Below the pieces are notes generated by a model. The model was given only the letters and a program-made list of their open reading frames with translations. It did no database searches and had not been told where the DNA came from. A DNA stretch of 50,860 nucleotides from Bacteroidales bacterium (GTDB lineage: Bacteria; Bacteroidota; Bacteroidia; Bacteroidales; VadinHA17). Positions 26,465 through 38,552 of the stretch are shown here, in pieces. The DNA lies in assembly GCA_025455395.1 (NCBI GenBank), contig JALOMO010000006.1:1-50860 (forward strand). Reading direction: 5' to 3'. A program made the translations under genes and the position numbers. How positions within the stretch are numbered: position 1 is the first letter of the stretch; each line of letters begins with the position of its first letter.

Positions 26465-27712
26465 ATGAGGCGTGTTGTAGTTACCGGAATGGGGGCACTA
26501 ACCCCTCTCGGCAACAATTTGAGTGATTCCTGGAAAGGTCTGGTTGACGGTGTCAGCGGTGCTGATCTCATTACTCATTTTGATACATCCAAGTTTAAAA
26601 CCAGGTTCGGTTGCGAAGTAAAAGGCTTTGATCCTTCTAACCATTTTGACAGGAAAGAGGCACGCAAGATGGATCGATATGCGCAGTACGCCCTTGTAGC
26701 TGCCGAAGAGGCCGTCAAAGATGCTGGTCTTGATCCCGATGCAGCTGACAAGGACCGTGCAGGTGTCATATGGGCATCAGGCATAGGGGGACTGGAGACT
26801 TTTCTTGAGGAGGTGAGAGCTTTTGTCCAGGGTGACGGTACACCCCGGTTCAATCCTTTCTTCATCCCCAAGATGATAAGTGACATTGCCTCAGGACTGA
26901 TATCCATCAAGTATGGTTTCCGGGGCCCGAACTTCGCAACAGTGTCTGCCTGTGCCTCTTCAACCAATGCCATCATTGATGCCTTTCATTATATCCGTAT
27001 TGGCAAAGCTGATCTTTTTATCACAGGAGGATCGGAGGCGTCAGTAAACCCTGTTAGTGTTGGCGGTTTCAATGCGATGCAGGCTCTCTCAACCAACAAT
27101 GATGAGTATGCAACAGCATCAAGACCTTTCGATGCGACCAGGGACGGTTTCGTGATAGGTGAAGGTGCCGGGGCAATAATCCTTGAGGAGTTGGAGCATG
27201 CGAAAGCCAGAGGTGCAAAGATCTACGCCGAGGTGATCGGGACAGGCCTCACAGCTGATGCCTATCATATCACTGCACCTCATCCCGACGGCATGGGTGC
27301 ATTGAACGTGATGAAGCAGGCAATAGAAGAAGCAGGTCTTACAGTTGCCGATGTTGACTATGTAAATGTACACGGCACGGCAACACCTCTCGGTGATATC
27401 GCCGAGACAAAGGCTATTATTGCACTCTTCGGTGAGCATGCATATAAACTGAATATCAGCGCCACCAAGTCAATGACAGGCCATCTTCTGGGCGCTGCAG
27501 GTGCCGTGGAAGCAATTGCATCTGTCATGTCTGTGGTGGATGATGTTGTACCTCCTACAATAAACTTTAAAAATCCTGATCCGGGTATCGACCAGAACCT
27601 GAACCTTACTCTGAATAAGGCTCAGAAGAGAACCGTCAGGGTGGCACTGAGCAATACCTTCGGTTTCGGAGGGCATAACGCCTCTGTTCTGATAAGGAAA
27701 TACGAGAAGTAG
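26465..27712 (+). CDS. fabF: Beta-ketoacyl-ACP synthase II
   Basis: Elongating condensing enzyme of type II fatty acid synthesis, 415 residues. The thiolase-fold triad is complete: Cys163 (SACASSTNAI), His303 (NVHGTATPLGD) and His340 (SMTGHLLGAAGA). It lies between acpP and rnc; the stop TAG shares its last base with the GTG start of rnc. Confidence 0.96.
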   Translation: MRRVVVTGMGALTPLGNNLSDSWKGLVDGVSGADLITHFDTSKFKTRFGCEVKGFDPSNHFDRKEARKMDRYAQYALVAAEEAVKDAGLDPDAADKDRAGVIWASGIGGLETFLEEVRAFVQGDGTPRFNPFFIPKMISDIASGLISIKYGFRGPNFATVSACASSTNAIIDAFHYIRIGKADLFITGGSEASVNPVSVGGFNAMQALSTNNDEYATASRPFDATRDGFVIGEGAGAIILEELEHAKARGAKIYAEVIGTGLTADAYHITAPHPDGMGALNVMKQAIEEAGLTVADVDYVNVHGTATPLGDIAETKAIIALFGEHAYKLNISATKSMTGHLLGAAGAVEAIASVMSVVDDVVPPTINFKNPDPGIDQNLNLTLNKAQKRTVRVALSNTFGFGGHNASVLIRKYEK

Positions 27713-28449
27713 TGTTCCTGCTACACAGGAAAAAAAATGATCCTCAGATACATGACAGGCGGGAGTTTCGCTCCCGCCTGAAGTGTTTACTCAGCTTCCA
27801 CCCGGCAAATCTGCGTCTCTACGAGACTGCATTTATTCACCGCTCAGCGTCATATACGCTCCCCGATGGCACAAGGATAAACAATGAACGCCTTGAATAT
27901 CTCGGAGATGCAATTATTGATTCAATCCTCTCTGAATATCTCTTCCACCTGTACCCTGAAGCCACTGAAGGGTTCATGACCAAAACCAGGGCCCGCATCG
28001 TAAACAGGGAAATACTTAACAAGCTGGGCATTTCAATGGGACTTGAAAAGCTGATCGTCTCCAACCTTACCTCACGGATCATACCACCGAATCTTTACGG
28101 TAACGCCCTCGAAGCACTTACCGGAGCACTCTTTATCGATAAGGGATACAAGCCTACACGCGACTTCTTCATCAATAAAGTGCTTAAAAAGCATCTTAAC
28201 CTGGAAGAGGTTCTCGAATCTGTGACAGACTACAAGAGCCTCGTCCTTGAATATTGCCAGAAGAACAGGTTTAAACTGAATTTTATTCTCGGCGAGATTA
28301 CCCCTCAGGAAAACTCATCACCTCTTTTCACAATACGACTTGAAATCAATGACACGATCGTGGCTGAGGGTGAGGGAACAACCAAGAAAGAGGCGGAACA
28401 GAATGCTTCCATGGCCGGCTGGGAAAAAATAATTTCAGAGCAGGTATGA
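27712..28449 (+). CDS. rnc: Ribonuclease III
   Basis: Double-strand-specific endoribonuclease that processes rRNA and mRNA, 245 residues. The signature NERLEYLGDA (58-67) with Glu62 and Asp66, and the second acidic pair with Glu134 in EALTGALFIDKG, are intact. The C-terminal dsRNA-binding domain (about 172-243) ends GEGTTKKEAEQNASMAGWEKI. Translation probably begins at GTG 27712, whose first base is the last base of the fabF stop; this keeps a basic N-terminal extension (HRKKNDPQIHDRREF). Coupled to fabF and overlapping the next gene by 4 bases. Confidence 0.95.
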   Translation: MFLLHRKKNDPQIHDRREFRSRLKCLLSFHPANLRLYETAFIHRSASYTLPDGTRINNERLEYLGDAIIDSILSEYLFHLYPEATEGFMTKTRARIVNREILNKLGISMGLEKLIVSNLTSRIIPPNLYGNALEALTGALFIDKGYKPTRDFFINKVLKKHLNLEEVLESVTDYKSLVLEYCQKNRFKLNFILGEITPQENSSPLFTIRLEINDTIVAEGEGTTKKEAEQNASMAGWEKIISEQV

Positions 28450-28874
28450 GCGCAAAGGAAAAAATAACGAGACACACAATCAGTGATTCCGGTAATCCAT
28501 ATTTCTTTTTCCTGGGGATAGTATCATCCGAACCTGACTACCGCCTGTCTGTAATGCTTAACAGGCACCTTGCCATCGACCTCCGGCACAGTCAGAATGA
28601 TATATTTGAAGGAAAGGACAAGAATGAAGGCACATGGTCACGATTCATAACCACACCGCTGAAGATATCACTTGTATCGAACAAGAGCAGGGGGAAAATC
28701 CTTGTCAGGAAGCTGAAGAACATTGACTACCTGCTTGTAATCCATGATATTGCTGACAGGAATAATGCCGAGTCACTTGCGTCATCAGTCAGGAAATGTC
28801 CAGAGGTTACGGCCGTATTCCTTTTCAACAGCCTGGAAATCACAGACCGAAACATTCTCCTGCTGGTGCAATAG
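28446..28874 (+). CDS. IPExxxVDY-type small protein downstream of rnc
   Basis: 142 residues starting 4 bases inside the rnc end (ATGA overlap). The position directly after acpP-fabF-rnc and the pattern FFFLGIVSSEPDYRLSVMLNRHLAIDLRHSQNDI with a later YLLVIHD strand match the small uncharacterised protein found at this place in many Bacteroidota (IPExxxVDY family), which is often followed by pyk; here no pyk follows. The family assignment rests on position and general pattern, not on a clear signature. Function unknown. Confidence 0.75.
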   Translation: MSAKEKITRHTISDSGNPYFFFLGIVSSEPDYRLSVMLNRHLAIDLRHSQNDIFEGKDKNEGTWSRFITTPLKISLVSNKSRGKILVRKLKNIDYLLVIHDIADRNNAESLASSVRKCPEVTAVFLFNSLEITDRNILLLVQ

Positions 28875-28880
28875 TAAAAG

Positions 28881-28916
28881 GAAGAGGAGGCAATTTCTCG
28901 CCTCCTCTTCTGTGTT
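28881..28916 (+). terminator. Terminator after the acpP-rnc operon
   Basis: A perfect 11-bp stem GAAGAGGAGGC/GCCTCCTCTTC (28881-28891 and 28900-28910) is followed by TGTGTT. The T tract is weak. Confidence 0.7.
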
Positions 28917-29135
28917 AACCCTAAAACTAACCTAACCTATGAAAAAAACTCCATTATGTATATATCAATTTCCGTGCCAAACATTACGCATTAAGAGTCA
29001 TTGGTTAAAATAAAATTTGCTATGATTTTATATGTTCTTGATTATCTGTCTATTTGTCATTGTTTAAAGTAGCCTGTTTCCGTATCCCCTGTTGTTAATT
29101 AAAGTTAAACAACCGGGCTGAGGCAATAAACAAAG

Positions 29136-29143
29136 TACATTTG
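29136..29143 (+). promoter_or_regulatory. -7 promoter box of rprX-rprY
   Basis: TACATTTG matches TAnnTTTG exactly, 7 bases before the ATG. I see no clear -33 box at the usual distance. The transcript would be almost leaderless. Confidence 0.45.
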
Positions 29144-29150
29144 CTATACA

Positions 29151-30689
29151 ATGAAGCGAGAGTTTATAGTACTGCTGGCAGTCTTTTTCTTTATTGCCAT
29201 CTCGGCACTTGTCATCATCCAGGTCAGGTGGATAAACAGTGTTGTCAGCACTGAAGATCAGGAATTCAGGTTTGGCGTAAACGAGGCGCTGAAAGAAGTC
29301 GTTTCAGAACTTGAAAGGGCAGAGACCTATAATCGCATCCTCAATGAAATAAATCCGGCACCCCCTCAAAGTAATATTGCTGAACCCGATGAATCGACAG
29401 ATGAACTCTCACCTGATACAAGGCTGCTGGAAAAGTATGGATTCAGCCCCGGAGTCAGGTCGGTGGTAATCAACAGGGCAGGACGTACTTATCTCATTCC
29501 CTCAGACAGCATTCAGTCGGAGCCTTTTCTTGATGATACTGAGCCGGCTGCACAGATCATCACAGCCGGAGCAGCCCGACGAATGACCAGCAAGGTGATT
29601 GCAATTGAAGATATTGTAAGCCGTATCCTACACGAGACACCGCCGCTGAGAGACCGCTTCACCTCAGATGAGCTCAATGAGGTGTTAAGAAGATCACTCG
29701 ATGCAGTGGGGATTCATCTTGAATATGAATTTGCAGTACGTAGCAACTACAGCGGAACTATATATCGCACACCTGATTATAGTGAGAGTTCCGGCGCCAA
29801 TAAATATCTCCGCCAACTCTTTCCCAATGACCCTGTCCCGGGCAATAATATCCTCTCAATTTACTTCCCCGATGAGGAAAAGTACAAATTCAGCCAGATC
29901 GCCTTCATGGCGTTTGCCTCAATGGTTATCGTTCTGCTGCTCATACTCCTTTCAACCGGTACATTTATCGTTATCTTCAGACAGAAAAAACTGTCTGAGA
30001 TCAGGAGCGACTTCATCAACAACATGACACACGAGCTCAAAACTCCAATAGCCACAATCTCACTCGCCGCGCAGATGCTGGCTGATAAGAAGATCCCTGA
30101 TGCCTCGAGAGACACATACGGACTGGCGGGAATTATTAATGATGAAAGCACAAGGCTGAAATTGCTTGTAGAGGGGGTGCTTCAGACTGCAATATTTGAG
30201 AAGGCAAAGCTCGAGCTAAAAAAGGAGCGCAATGATATTCACGCAATTATTCTCAAGGCCGTGGAGGCTTTTAAACTTCAGGTCAGCGGACGGGGAGGGG
30301 AAATATCAACTTCACTCGAAGCCTCTGACCCGATGGTCACAATCGACGAACCTAATTTTCTCAATGTATTCATTAACCTGCTTGACAACGCCCTCAAGTA
30401 CACTACCGGCAGACCAGAAATAAAGATCACCACTGGCATGACTCAAAAAGGGATAACCATAACCGTCTCCGACAACGGCATTGGAATACCGCGTGACCAT
30501 CTGAGACATATCTTTGATAAGTTCTACAGGGTACCGTCAGGCAATATGCACAATATCAAAGGCTTTGGCCTGGGTCTCAGTTATGTTAAGAAAATAGTTG
30601 ACGAACATCACGGGGCAATTAAGGCTGAGAGCCATCTCAACAAAGGAACCAGAATAATCATTCACCTTCCCAAAGACCAGCAGAGATGA
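29151..30689 (+). CDS. rprX: Sensor histidine kinase, RprX-like
   Basis: 512 residues. TM1 (about 6-26) and TM2 (about 249-275) enclose a large periplasmic domain of about 220 residues. The HisKA site is FINNMTHELKTPIATISLA (His near 294). The ATPase boxes are NLLDNALKYTTG, DNGIGIPRDH and GFGLGLSYVKK. Length, topology and the coupled OmpR-type regulator match RprX/RprY of Bacteroides, a pair linked there to tetracycline-type and oxidative stress responses; the signal here is unknown. It overlaps rprY by 4 bases. Confidence 0.88.
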   Translation: MKREFIVLLAVFFFIAISALVIIQVRWINSVVSTEDQEFRFGVNEALKEVVSELERAETYNRILNEINPAPPQSNIAEPDESTDELSPDTRLLEKYGFSPGVRSVVINRAGRTYLIPSDSIQSEPFLDDTEPAAQIITAGAARRMTSKVIAIEDIVSRILHETPPLRDRFTSDELNEVLRRSLDAVGIHLEYEFAVRSNYSGTIYRTPDYSESSGANKYLRQLFPNDPVPGNNILSIYFPDEEKYKFSQIAFMAFASMVIVLLLILLSTGTFIVIFRQKKLSEIRSDFINNMTHELKTPIATISLAAQMLADKKIPDASRDTYGLAGIINDESTRLKLLVEGVLQTAIFEKAKLELKKERNDIHAIILKAVEAFKLQVSGRGGEISTSLEASDPMVTIDEPNFLNVFINLLDNALKYTTGRPEIKITTGMTQKGITITVSDNGIGIPRDHLRHIFDKFYRVPSGNMHNIKGFGLGLSYVKKIVDEHHGAIKAESHLNKGTRIIIHLPKDQQR

Positions 30690-31372
30690 AAAGAGTACGG
30701 ATATTGTTAGCAGAGGATGACCCCAACCTGGGAATGCTCCTTCAGAATTACCTTGCGCTCAAAGAATATGAGCCAGTACTTGCTATTGACGGTGCCCAGG
30801 CCATGAAACTCTTCCGAAAGGAAAAATTTGGATTGTGCCTTCTTGATGTTATGATGCCTGAAATGGACGGCTTCACGCTTGCAAAGGAGATAAGGGCAAT
30901 CGAACCGGGTATCCCCGTAATCTTTCTGACTGCCAAAACCCTGAAGGAGGACGTAATCGAAGGGTTCAGGTCAGGTGCTGATGATTACATCACCAAACCA
31001 TTCTCAATGGAAGAGCTGGTTTACCGCATCGAAGCTATCCTGCGGCGCTCAGCAAAAAGAGAACCTGAGGCCTCTCAGGAACAGTACATGATCGGAGAGT
31101 TCATTTTTGACGTGTCAAGGCAGACTCTTATACATAAAGGGGAAACCCAAAAGCTCACTACCAAGGAGTCAGAATTACTTGAACTGCTTTGCAGGCACCG
31201 GAATGAAATACTGGAACGCAATTTTGCACTGAAAGCAATATGGATTGATGATAACTACTTCAATGCCAGAAGTATGGATGTATATATCACCAAGCTGCGA
31301 AAGTATCTGAAGAAAGACCCGGCAGTTGAGATACTCAACATTCACGGCAGGGGATACAAGCTACTTTACTAA
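30686..31372 (+). CDS. rprY: OmpR-family response regulator, RprY-like
   Basis: 228 residues. The receiver domain has the acidic pair Glu10-Asp11-Asp12, the phosphoacceptor Asp54 (LLDVMMPEMDG), Thr in FLTAKT and Lys in YITKPFSMEEL. The C-terminal winged helix (about 130-228) has LTTKESELLELL and the recognition-helix region MDVYITKLRKYLKKDP, ending NIHGRGYKLLY. The start ATGA overlaps the kinase stop, so the two are coupled. Confidence 0.9.
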   Translation: MKRVRILLAEDDPNLGMLLQNYLALKEYEPVLAIDGAQAMKLFRKEKFGLCLLDVMMPEMDGFTLAKEIRAIEPGIPVIFLTAKTLKEDVIEGFRSGADDYITKPFSMEELVYRIEAILRRSAKREPEASQEQYMIGEFIFDVSRQTLIHKGETQKLTTKESELLELLCRHRNEILERNFALKAIWIDDNYFNARSMDVYITKLRKYLKKDPAVEILNIHGRGYKLLY

Positions 31373-31378
31373 AAAAAA

Positions 31379-31414
31379 TACCCCGCATGAGAATCTCTTG
31401 CGGGGTACGAGTTT
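31379..31414 (+). terminator. Terminator after rprX-rprY
   Basis: TACCCCGCA/TGCGGGGTA stem (31379-31387 and 31399-31407). On the minus strand it is followed by TTTTTTTT (31371-31378), so it could serve both directions. Confidence 0.75.
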
Positions 31415-31525
31415 AGGTTAGTTTCAGGGTCTTTGAGTTGGATTTTATTCCCCAGTCAAATCCCAACACACCGCTAAGTTAATAAGTTTTCTTAATTTAC
31501 AATACCCCTTGACTATTTTCATGAG

Positions 31526-33313
31526 TTAGTCGAGCTTAAGCACTGCCAGGAAAGCCTGTTGCGGGACCTCTACATTCCCCACCTGCCTCATGCGCTTCTT
31601 GCCCTTCTTCTGTTTCTCAAGAAGCTTGCGTTTTCGGGTAATGTCACCACCATAACACTTGGCTGTTACATCCTTCCGCACAGCCTTAACAGTCTCACGT
31701 GCAATCACCTTTGCCCCTATCGCCGCCTGTATGGCTATATCGAACTGCTGCCTTGGTATCAGTTCGCGTAACTTTTCACACATTCTCCTGCCGAAGTCAT
31801 AGGCATTACCCCGGTAAATAAGTGTTGAAAGGGCATCAACCATCTCCCCGTTGAGAAGTATATCAAGTCTGACGAGGTCGGCTTTCTTGTAGTCAGTTAT
31901 GTGGTAATCAAACGAGGCATATCCCTTTGAGATGCTCTTCAGCTTGTCATAGAAATCAAATACAATCTCTGAGAGCGGCATGTCAAATGTAACCTCAACC
32001 CTGTCGCTTGTCAGATAGATCTGATTCTTCAACGTACCTCTCTTGTCAATGCAAAGTTTTAGTATTGATCCGAGATACTCCGATTTCGATATTATCTGTG
32101 CGTGGATATATGGCTCTTCAATTTCGTCAATGGTTGTAGCCGGGGGCATGCCTGAAGGATTATGAACATCAATCAGTTCACCTTTGGTTGTAAGAACCCT
32201 GAAAGAGACGTTGGGCACTGTTGTTATTACGTCCATATCAAACTCCCTGTCAAGTCGTTCCTGTATTATCTCCATATGCAACAGCCCCAGAAAGCCGCAG
32301 CGGAACCCGAAGCCCAGGGCAGCGGACGATTCAGGCACGAAGGTGAGGGAGGCATCATTAAGCTGAAGCTTCTCAATGGAGGCCCGCAGATCTTCATAAT
32401 CATCTGCATCAACCGGATAGATGCCGGCAAAAACCATGGGTTTGACATCAGCAAAGCCTGAAATGGCTGCCTGGCAGGGGCGGGCAACATGCGTGATCGT
32501 ATCTCCAACCTTTACTTCGGCTGAGTTCTTTATTCCTGAAATTATATACCCTACATCACCTGCACTGAGTACGCTGCGCGGCTCTCTCTTGATCTTCAAC
32601 ACCCCTATTTCATCAGCATCATACTCACTTCCGGTATTGACAAATTTCACCATGTCATGGGTACGAACAGTTCCGTTGGCGATCTTGAAATAGGCTATAA
32701 TACCCCTGAATGAGTTAAAGACCGAGTCAAATATCAGCGCCTGCAACGGAGCTTCAGTATCACCCTTCGGGTGAGGAATCTTTGTGATAATCTCTTCCAT
32801 GATGCGGTCAACACCCATACCTGTCCGTGCACTTGCCTCAATTATATCATTGCGGTTACACCCAATAAGATCAACTATCTGATCTTTAACTTCTTCAGGC
32901 ATCGCGCTCAGCGAGTCCATCTTGTTCAGTACCGGGATTATTTCAAGGCCATGCTCAATAGCCATATACAAGTTAGAGATTGTCTGTGCCTGTATCCCCT
33001 GTGTGGCATCAACGACAAGAAGAGCCCCCTCGCATGCCGCAATAGATCGTGATACTTCATACGAAAAGTCAACATGCCCGGGCGTGTCAATCAGGTTAAG
33101 ATAGTACTTCTTCCCATCCCGCTCATAATCCATCTGAATTGCATGACTCTTTATCGTAATGCCTCTCTCCCTCTCAAGATCCATGTCATCAAGAACCTGG
33201 TCCTGGAACTCACGGGCATCAATTGTGTGTGTCCGCTCCAGAAGCCTGTCGGCAAGTGTGCTCTTGCCATGATCAATATGTGCTATAATACAGAAATTGC
33301 GAATGTTATCCAT
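31526..33313 (-). CDS. lepA: Elongation factor 4 (LepA), ribosome back-translocating GTPase
   Basis: 595 residues from ATG 33313, the usual length. G1 box AHIDHGKST (11-19), switch II block [19 protein letters not shown] for guanine recognition and the LepA C-terminal domain ending in the [15 protein letters not shown] tail ([20 protein letters not shown]) and [13 protein letters not shown]. An in-frame ATG at 33385 would add 24 residues not found in the family and lies upstream of an exact -7 box (TATATTTG, complement of 33340-33347). Monocistronic, divergent from cstA. Confidence 0.96.
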   Translation of the reverse strand: MDNIRNFCIIAHIDHGKSTLADRLLERTHTIDAREFQDQVLDDMDLERERGITIKSHAIQMDYERDGKKYYLNLIDTPGHVDFSYEVSRSIAACEGALLVVDATQGIQAQTISNLYMAIEHGLEIIPVLNKMDSLSAMPEEVKDQIVDLIGCNRNDIIEASARTGMGVDRIMEEIITKIPHPKGDTEAPLQALIFDSVFNSFRGIIAYFKIANGTVRTHDMVKFVNTGSEYDADEIGVLKIKREPRSVLSAGDVGYIISGIKNSAEVKVGDTITHVARPCQAAISGFADVKPMVFAGIYPVDADDYEDLRASIEKLQLNDASLTFVPESSAALGFGFRCGFLGLLHMEIIQERLDREFDMDVITTVPNVSFRVLTTKGELIDVHNPSGMPPATTIDEIEEPYIHAQIISKSEYLGSILKLCIDKRGTLKNQIYLTSDRVEVTFDMPLSEIVFDFYDKLKSISKGYASFDYHITDYKKADLVRLDILLNGEMVDALSTLIYRGNAYDFGRRMCEKLRELIPRQQFDIAIQAAIGAKVIARETVKAVRKDVTAKCYGGDITRKRKLLEKQKKGKKRMRQVGNVEVPQQAFLAVLKLD

Positions 33314-33339
33314 CTGTCCTGGCCGGTTCAATTCAGGTG

Positions 33340-33347
33340 CAAATATA
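33340..33347 (-). promoter_or_regulatory. -7 promoter box of lepA
   Basis: TATATTTG on the minus strand matches TAnnTTTG exactly, 26 bases before the lepA ATG. No clear TTTG is seen at -33. Confidence 0.5.
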
Positions 33348-33435
33348 TACAATTTGACCCTTAGTTTGTTGGTGCGGCAGGCCAATGGCTCGCTAACTGA
33401 TTTTTATTTATTTTAGCTGTTGTAAATACTGCACT

Positions 33436-34914
33436 ATGATCACACTCGCTGTTTCTGTGTCACTGCTTATCATCGGATACCTTGTTTATGGCCGGTTTAC
33501 CGAGAGACTGTTCGGCACAGATGCCTCGCGTACAACACCTGCATACTCAAAAAGAGACGGAATAGACTATGTGCCCATGAAAGGCTGGCGTGTCTTTATG
33601 ATACAGTTTCTCAACATAGCAGGTCTTGGTCCCATTTTTGGCGCTATATTGGGCGCAATGTACGGTCCGGTGGCATACATATGGATTGTGCTCGGATGCA
33701 TTTTCATGGGAGCAACACATGACTATTTCTCTGGCATGCTTTCAGTACGTCATGATGGCGCCAGTCTTCCCGAGATGGTCGGAACATACCTGGGTAAGAA
33801 TATCAGGACCGTCATGAGGATATTCACCCTGCTCCTGCTCATCTTTGTCGGTGTAGCCTTTGTCAGCGGACCGGCCAAACTGATGTTCACTATGACCGGC
33901 TTCAGCCTCCCCTTCTGGCTGGGACTTATCTTTTTGTACTATATCCTTGCAACATTGCTCCCTATTGATAAAATCATCGGGTATCTATATCCCTTTTTCG
34001 GCGCAGCCCTCTTCTTCATGGCCATAGGCATATTTGGTTCCATAATCATCAAATGGGCCGGCGGATCGCTTACTCTAATGGAGCTTACACCTGCAACACT
34101 AAGGAATTTTCAGCCTGATGCCAACACCAACTCTCTGTTCCCGTTCCTCTTTATCGTGGTATCATGTGGCGCCATATCCGGTTTCCATGGCACCCAGTCA
34201 CCTCTGATGGCAAGATGCATACGGTCAGAGAAGCAGGGAAGACAGATCTTCTACGGAGCCATGGTTGCCGAGGGCATCGTTGCCATCGTTTGGGCAACTG
34301 CCGCAATGAATTATATGGGTGATGTCCATGGACTCAATTATGCTTTCACACATCCGTTGGCAGAAAACCCGGCTGTGAAGCCTGACCCGGCATGGCTTGT
34401 TAATGAGATTTGCAGGTCATGGCTCGGAAAAGCAGGTGCGGTAATTGCAGTCATCGGTGTTGTTGCCTGCCCCGTGACATCAGGTGACACCGCTTTCCGG
34501 AGTGCACGCCTGACAATTGCAGATATGCTGAACATACCTCAGAAAAAGATGCTACCGAGAATTCTGATTGTAGCACCTCTGTTCACAGTGGCATTCCTGC
34601 TTACCTTTATTATGAAGGATGAGTTCGCAAAGATCTGGAAATTCGTGGGCATCTCAAACCAGGCCCTGGCTGCCGTCACCTGCTGGACAATTGCTATGTA
34701 TCTTGCCATCAGCGGCAAACGACACTGGTATCTCTCTCTTCCGGCTCTCTTTCTAACAGTTGTATGCATCACCTATATCCTCGTTGCACCACACTCCGGT
34801 GGCGGGCTGGCACTGCCGCAAAAGGTCTCTGTTGCCGTTGCACTGGCAGGTGCTGCAGTAGTGCTTGCACTCTTCCTCAGAGCAGTAAGAAAAAAGAATG
34901 GAAAAGGTCAGTAG
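33436..34914 (+). CDS. cstA: Carbon starvation protein CstA family transporter (short form)
   Basis: Polytopic inner-membrane protein of 492 residues with about 13-14 hydrophobic segments. Conserved CstA blocks: GIDYVPMKGWRVFMIQFLNIAGLGPIFGAILGA, WIVLGCIFMGATHDYFSGMLSVRHDGASLPE, and SGFHGTQSPLMARCI. CstA members import peptides or pyruvate during carbon limitation. This is the short Bacteroidota type lacking the long C-terminal part of the E. coli protein. The 3' end overlaps the convergent MATE gene by 7 bases. Confidence 0.92.
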   Translation: MITLAVSVSLLIIGYLVYGRFTERLFGTDASRTTPAYSKRDGIDYVPMKGWRVFMIQFLNIAGLGPIFGAILGAMYGPVAYIWIVLGCIFMGATHDYFSGMLSVRHDGASLPEMVGTYLGKNIRTVMRIFTLLLLIFVGVAFVSGPAKLMFTMTGFSLPFWLGLIFLYYILATLLPIDKIIGYLYPFFGAALFFMAIGIFGSIIIKWAGGSLTLMELTPATLRNFQPDANTNSLFPFLFIVVSCGAISGFHGTQSPLMARCIRSEKQGRQIFYGAMVAEGIVAIVWATAAMNYMGDVHGLNYAFTHPLAENPAVKPDPAWLVNEICRSWLGKAGAVIAVIGVVACPVTSGDTAFRSARLTIADMLNIPQKKMLPRILIVAPLFTVAFLLTFIMKDEFAKIWKFVGISNQALAAVTCWTIAMYLAISGKRHWYLSLPALFLTVVCITYILVAPHSGGGLALPQKVSVAVALAGAAVVLALFLRAVRKKNGKGQ

Positions 34915-36311
34915 GTCGCTGCCGGGACGGAGAGAGTCTCAGTGGCAGGCTCTTCTAAAGGAGTCTCACATATAAGCTTTTTAAACTCACGGCGGAAAAA
35001 GATGAATGAGACAACTGCTGCAATAATGTCAGAGACAGGATTTGCAATCCATACACCCTCCAATCCAAGGAAGTTAGGCAGGATGATTATCAACGGCAGT
35101 AAGACGATTATCTGCCGGAGCATTGAAAGCATCGTGGCAAGTTTTGCCTTGCCGATGGCCTGGAAATAGCTTGAGGCGATTATCTGGTACCCTACAACAG
35201 GTAATACCGCACAATATATACGCAGACCCATGATGCCTGCCTCTCTTAGTTCCATATTGTCAGCATTGAAAACGCTTATGACCGCGCCCGGAATGAGCAT
35301 GCATATAAGCCAGCCTCCTGTGGCAATAATCGTTGCATACTTTATGGCAAGCATGACGGCCTCCTTTACCCGGCAGTAAAGCCCCGCCCCATAGTTGAAC
35401 CCCACGATCGGCTGGATGGCCATGTTGATAGAAATGATGGTCATTACCAGCATAATTGTTACGCTGTTTACAATCCCTATTGCACCAACTGCAATGTCAC
35501 CCCCGTACTTGATAAACTGGCTGTTCATGATCGCCGTCACCACACTTGCAGCAGCATGCATTGAAAATGGTGCAAAACCAATTGAGATGATATATTTAAT
35601 GATATATGGGTCAGGTCTGATATATGGTGTGACGAGCCTGGCTACACACTTTTTGCCGCGGAAGTGAAACAGCACCCATACAAACAAAACCAACTGAGAG
35701 AAGATGGTTGCATAGGCTGCCCCCTTGACTCCCATATCAAATCCGAAAATGAGTATAGGGTCAAGTATAATATTCACACCGGCGCTGATCATAATTGAGA
35801 TCATTGAAGTTTTAGGGTTTCCCTCGGCCCTGATAATGTTGTTTAGTGAGTACCCCGCCATTGCAAATGGAATTCCTACGAGGATAATATTGAAATATTC
35901 AGATGCGTAGCGTAATGTCTCAGGACCGGCACCGAATATCAGTAGGATACGGTCACGGACCAGGAAACCGATAATCATCAGTGCGAACCCTATGGTCAGT
36001 GACAGAAACAGTGCGTTGCCAAGTATCCGGTTTGCCCTGTCATATTCCTTCTCTCCAAGGCTGAGTGATATGCGTACTGCTGAGCCCATGCCGACCAGCA
36101 TCCCGAATGCCATTATGACGATCATGAGTGGAAATACTACACTGAGGCCAGCAATGGCAAGAGCATCAACACCTTGCCCGATGTAGATCCGGTCAACGAT
36201 GTTATAAAGAGAGTTAGCCAGCATGCCGGCAAATGCAGGAAGGAAATAGCTCCACATAAGCTTTCCTATCTTCGCATGCTCAAGGTCTCTAACCTGATGG
36301 GGATCCTTCAT
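34908..36311 (-). CDS. MATE family multidrug/sodium efflux transporter
   Basis: 467 residues with 12 predicted helices in two related halves. Each half begins with a MATE-like stretch (IGKLMWSYFLPAFAGMLANSLYNIVDRIYIGQGVDALAIAGLSV, and YIISIGFAPFSMHAAASVVTAIMNSQFIKYGGDIAVGAIGIVNSV). The IVDRIYIGQG and VGMGSAVRISLSLGEKEYDRANRILGNA blocks are those of the MepA-like subfamily. It probably exports cationic drugs with Na+ or H+; substrate unknown. Monocistronic. Confidence 0.92.
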   Translation of the reverse strand: MKDPHQVRDLEHAKIGKLMWSYFLPAFAGMLANSLYNIVDRIYIGQGVDALAIAGLSVVFPLMIVIMAFGMLVGMGSAVRISLSLGEKEYDRANRILGNALFLSLTIGFALMIIGFLVRDRILLIFGAGPETLRYASEYFNIILVGIPFAMAGYSLNNIIRAEGNPKTSMISIMISAGVNIILDPILIFGFDMGVKGAAYATIFSQLVLFVWVLFHFRGKKCVARLVTPYIRPDPYIIKYIISIGFAPFSMHAAASVVTAIMNSQFIKYGGDIAVGAIGIVNSVTIMLVMTIISINMAIQPIVGFNYGAGLYCRVKEAVMLAIKYATIIATGGWLICMLIPGAVISVFNADNMELREAGIMGLRIYCAVLPVVGYQIIASSYFQAIGKAKLATMLSMLRQIIVLLPLIIILPNFLGLEGVWIANPVSDIIAAVVSFIFFRREFKKLICETPLEEPATETLSVPAATY

Positions 36312-36492
36312 CGGAAATTTCAGATAGACAAAGATGAGAGATTAAATTGAAACTGGAAACAAAATATCTCCGATTGAATGCACTCTTCTGACAACTACGA
36401 GGCAGCCCCTCTTCTTCCGGCCTCCTCTCCCCGGGCAGGAAGAGGAGGAGTGAATCCTTCCCCCGTTTGGGCGAAGGGCAGGGTTGGGGGTA

Positions 36493-36523
36493 AAAAAAGC
36501 TGCCCCGTTAGCGGGGCAGCTTA
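36493..36523 (-). terminator. Terminator of groES-groEL
   Basis: On the minus strand AAGCTGCCCCGCTAACGGGG ends a strong 11-bp hairpin (36498-36523) followed by TTTTTT. It lies 22 bases beyond the groEL stop. Confidence 0.9.
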
Positions 36524-36544
36524 ATAATATATAAAGGTGCAATT

Positions 36545-38200
<1,656 letters not shown>

Positions 38201-38479
38201 TTACGAAATATAAAGAACATCAGACTGTGACAGAAGGAGATAATCCGTACCGTCTATATTCAGTTCCTGACCTGAGTATTTACCGTAGAGAACAAGATCA
38301 CCCTTCTTGAGCTCCATCTCTTCGTCCTTTTTGGCTGCGCCAACAAGAATCACAGTACCTGCGCGGGGCTTTTCCTTCGCTGAATCAGGGATAATAATGC
38401 CGCTGGCTGTCTTCTCTTCTGCCTCCTGGGGCTTGATGAGAACTTTTCCTGCCAGCACTTTTCCTTTCAATTGTGCCAT
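38201..38479 (-). CDS. groS: Co-chaperonin GroES (10 kDa)
   Basis: 92 residues. It shows the family start ([28 protein letters not shown]), the mobile-loop region with [13 protein letters not shown] and the C-terminal [13 protein letters not shown] strand. First gene of the groES-groEL operon. The upstream region has no CIRCE operator (TTAGCACTC-N9-GAGTGCTAA), so HrcA control is not evident. Confidence 0.97.
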   Translation of the reverse strand: MAQLKGKVLAGKVLIKPQEAEEKTASGIIIPDSAKEKPRAGTVILVGAAKKDEEMELKKGDLVLYGKYSGQELNIDGTDYLLLSQSDVLYIS

Positions 38480-38552
38480 TTCTAATTAGTTTTATAGTTA
38501 AACAATATTTTCCTGCCTTTGATTTTCATAATCTGTGCCAAATGAGTCCTGA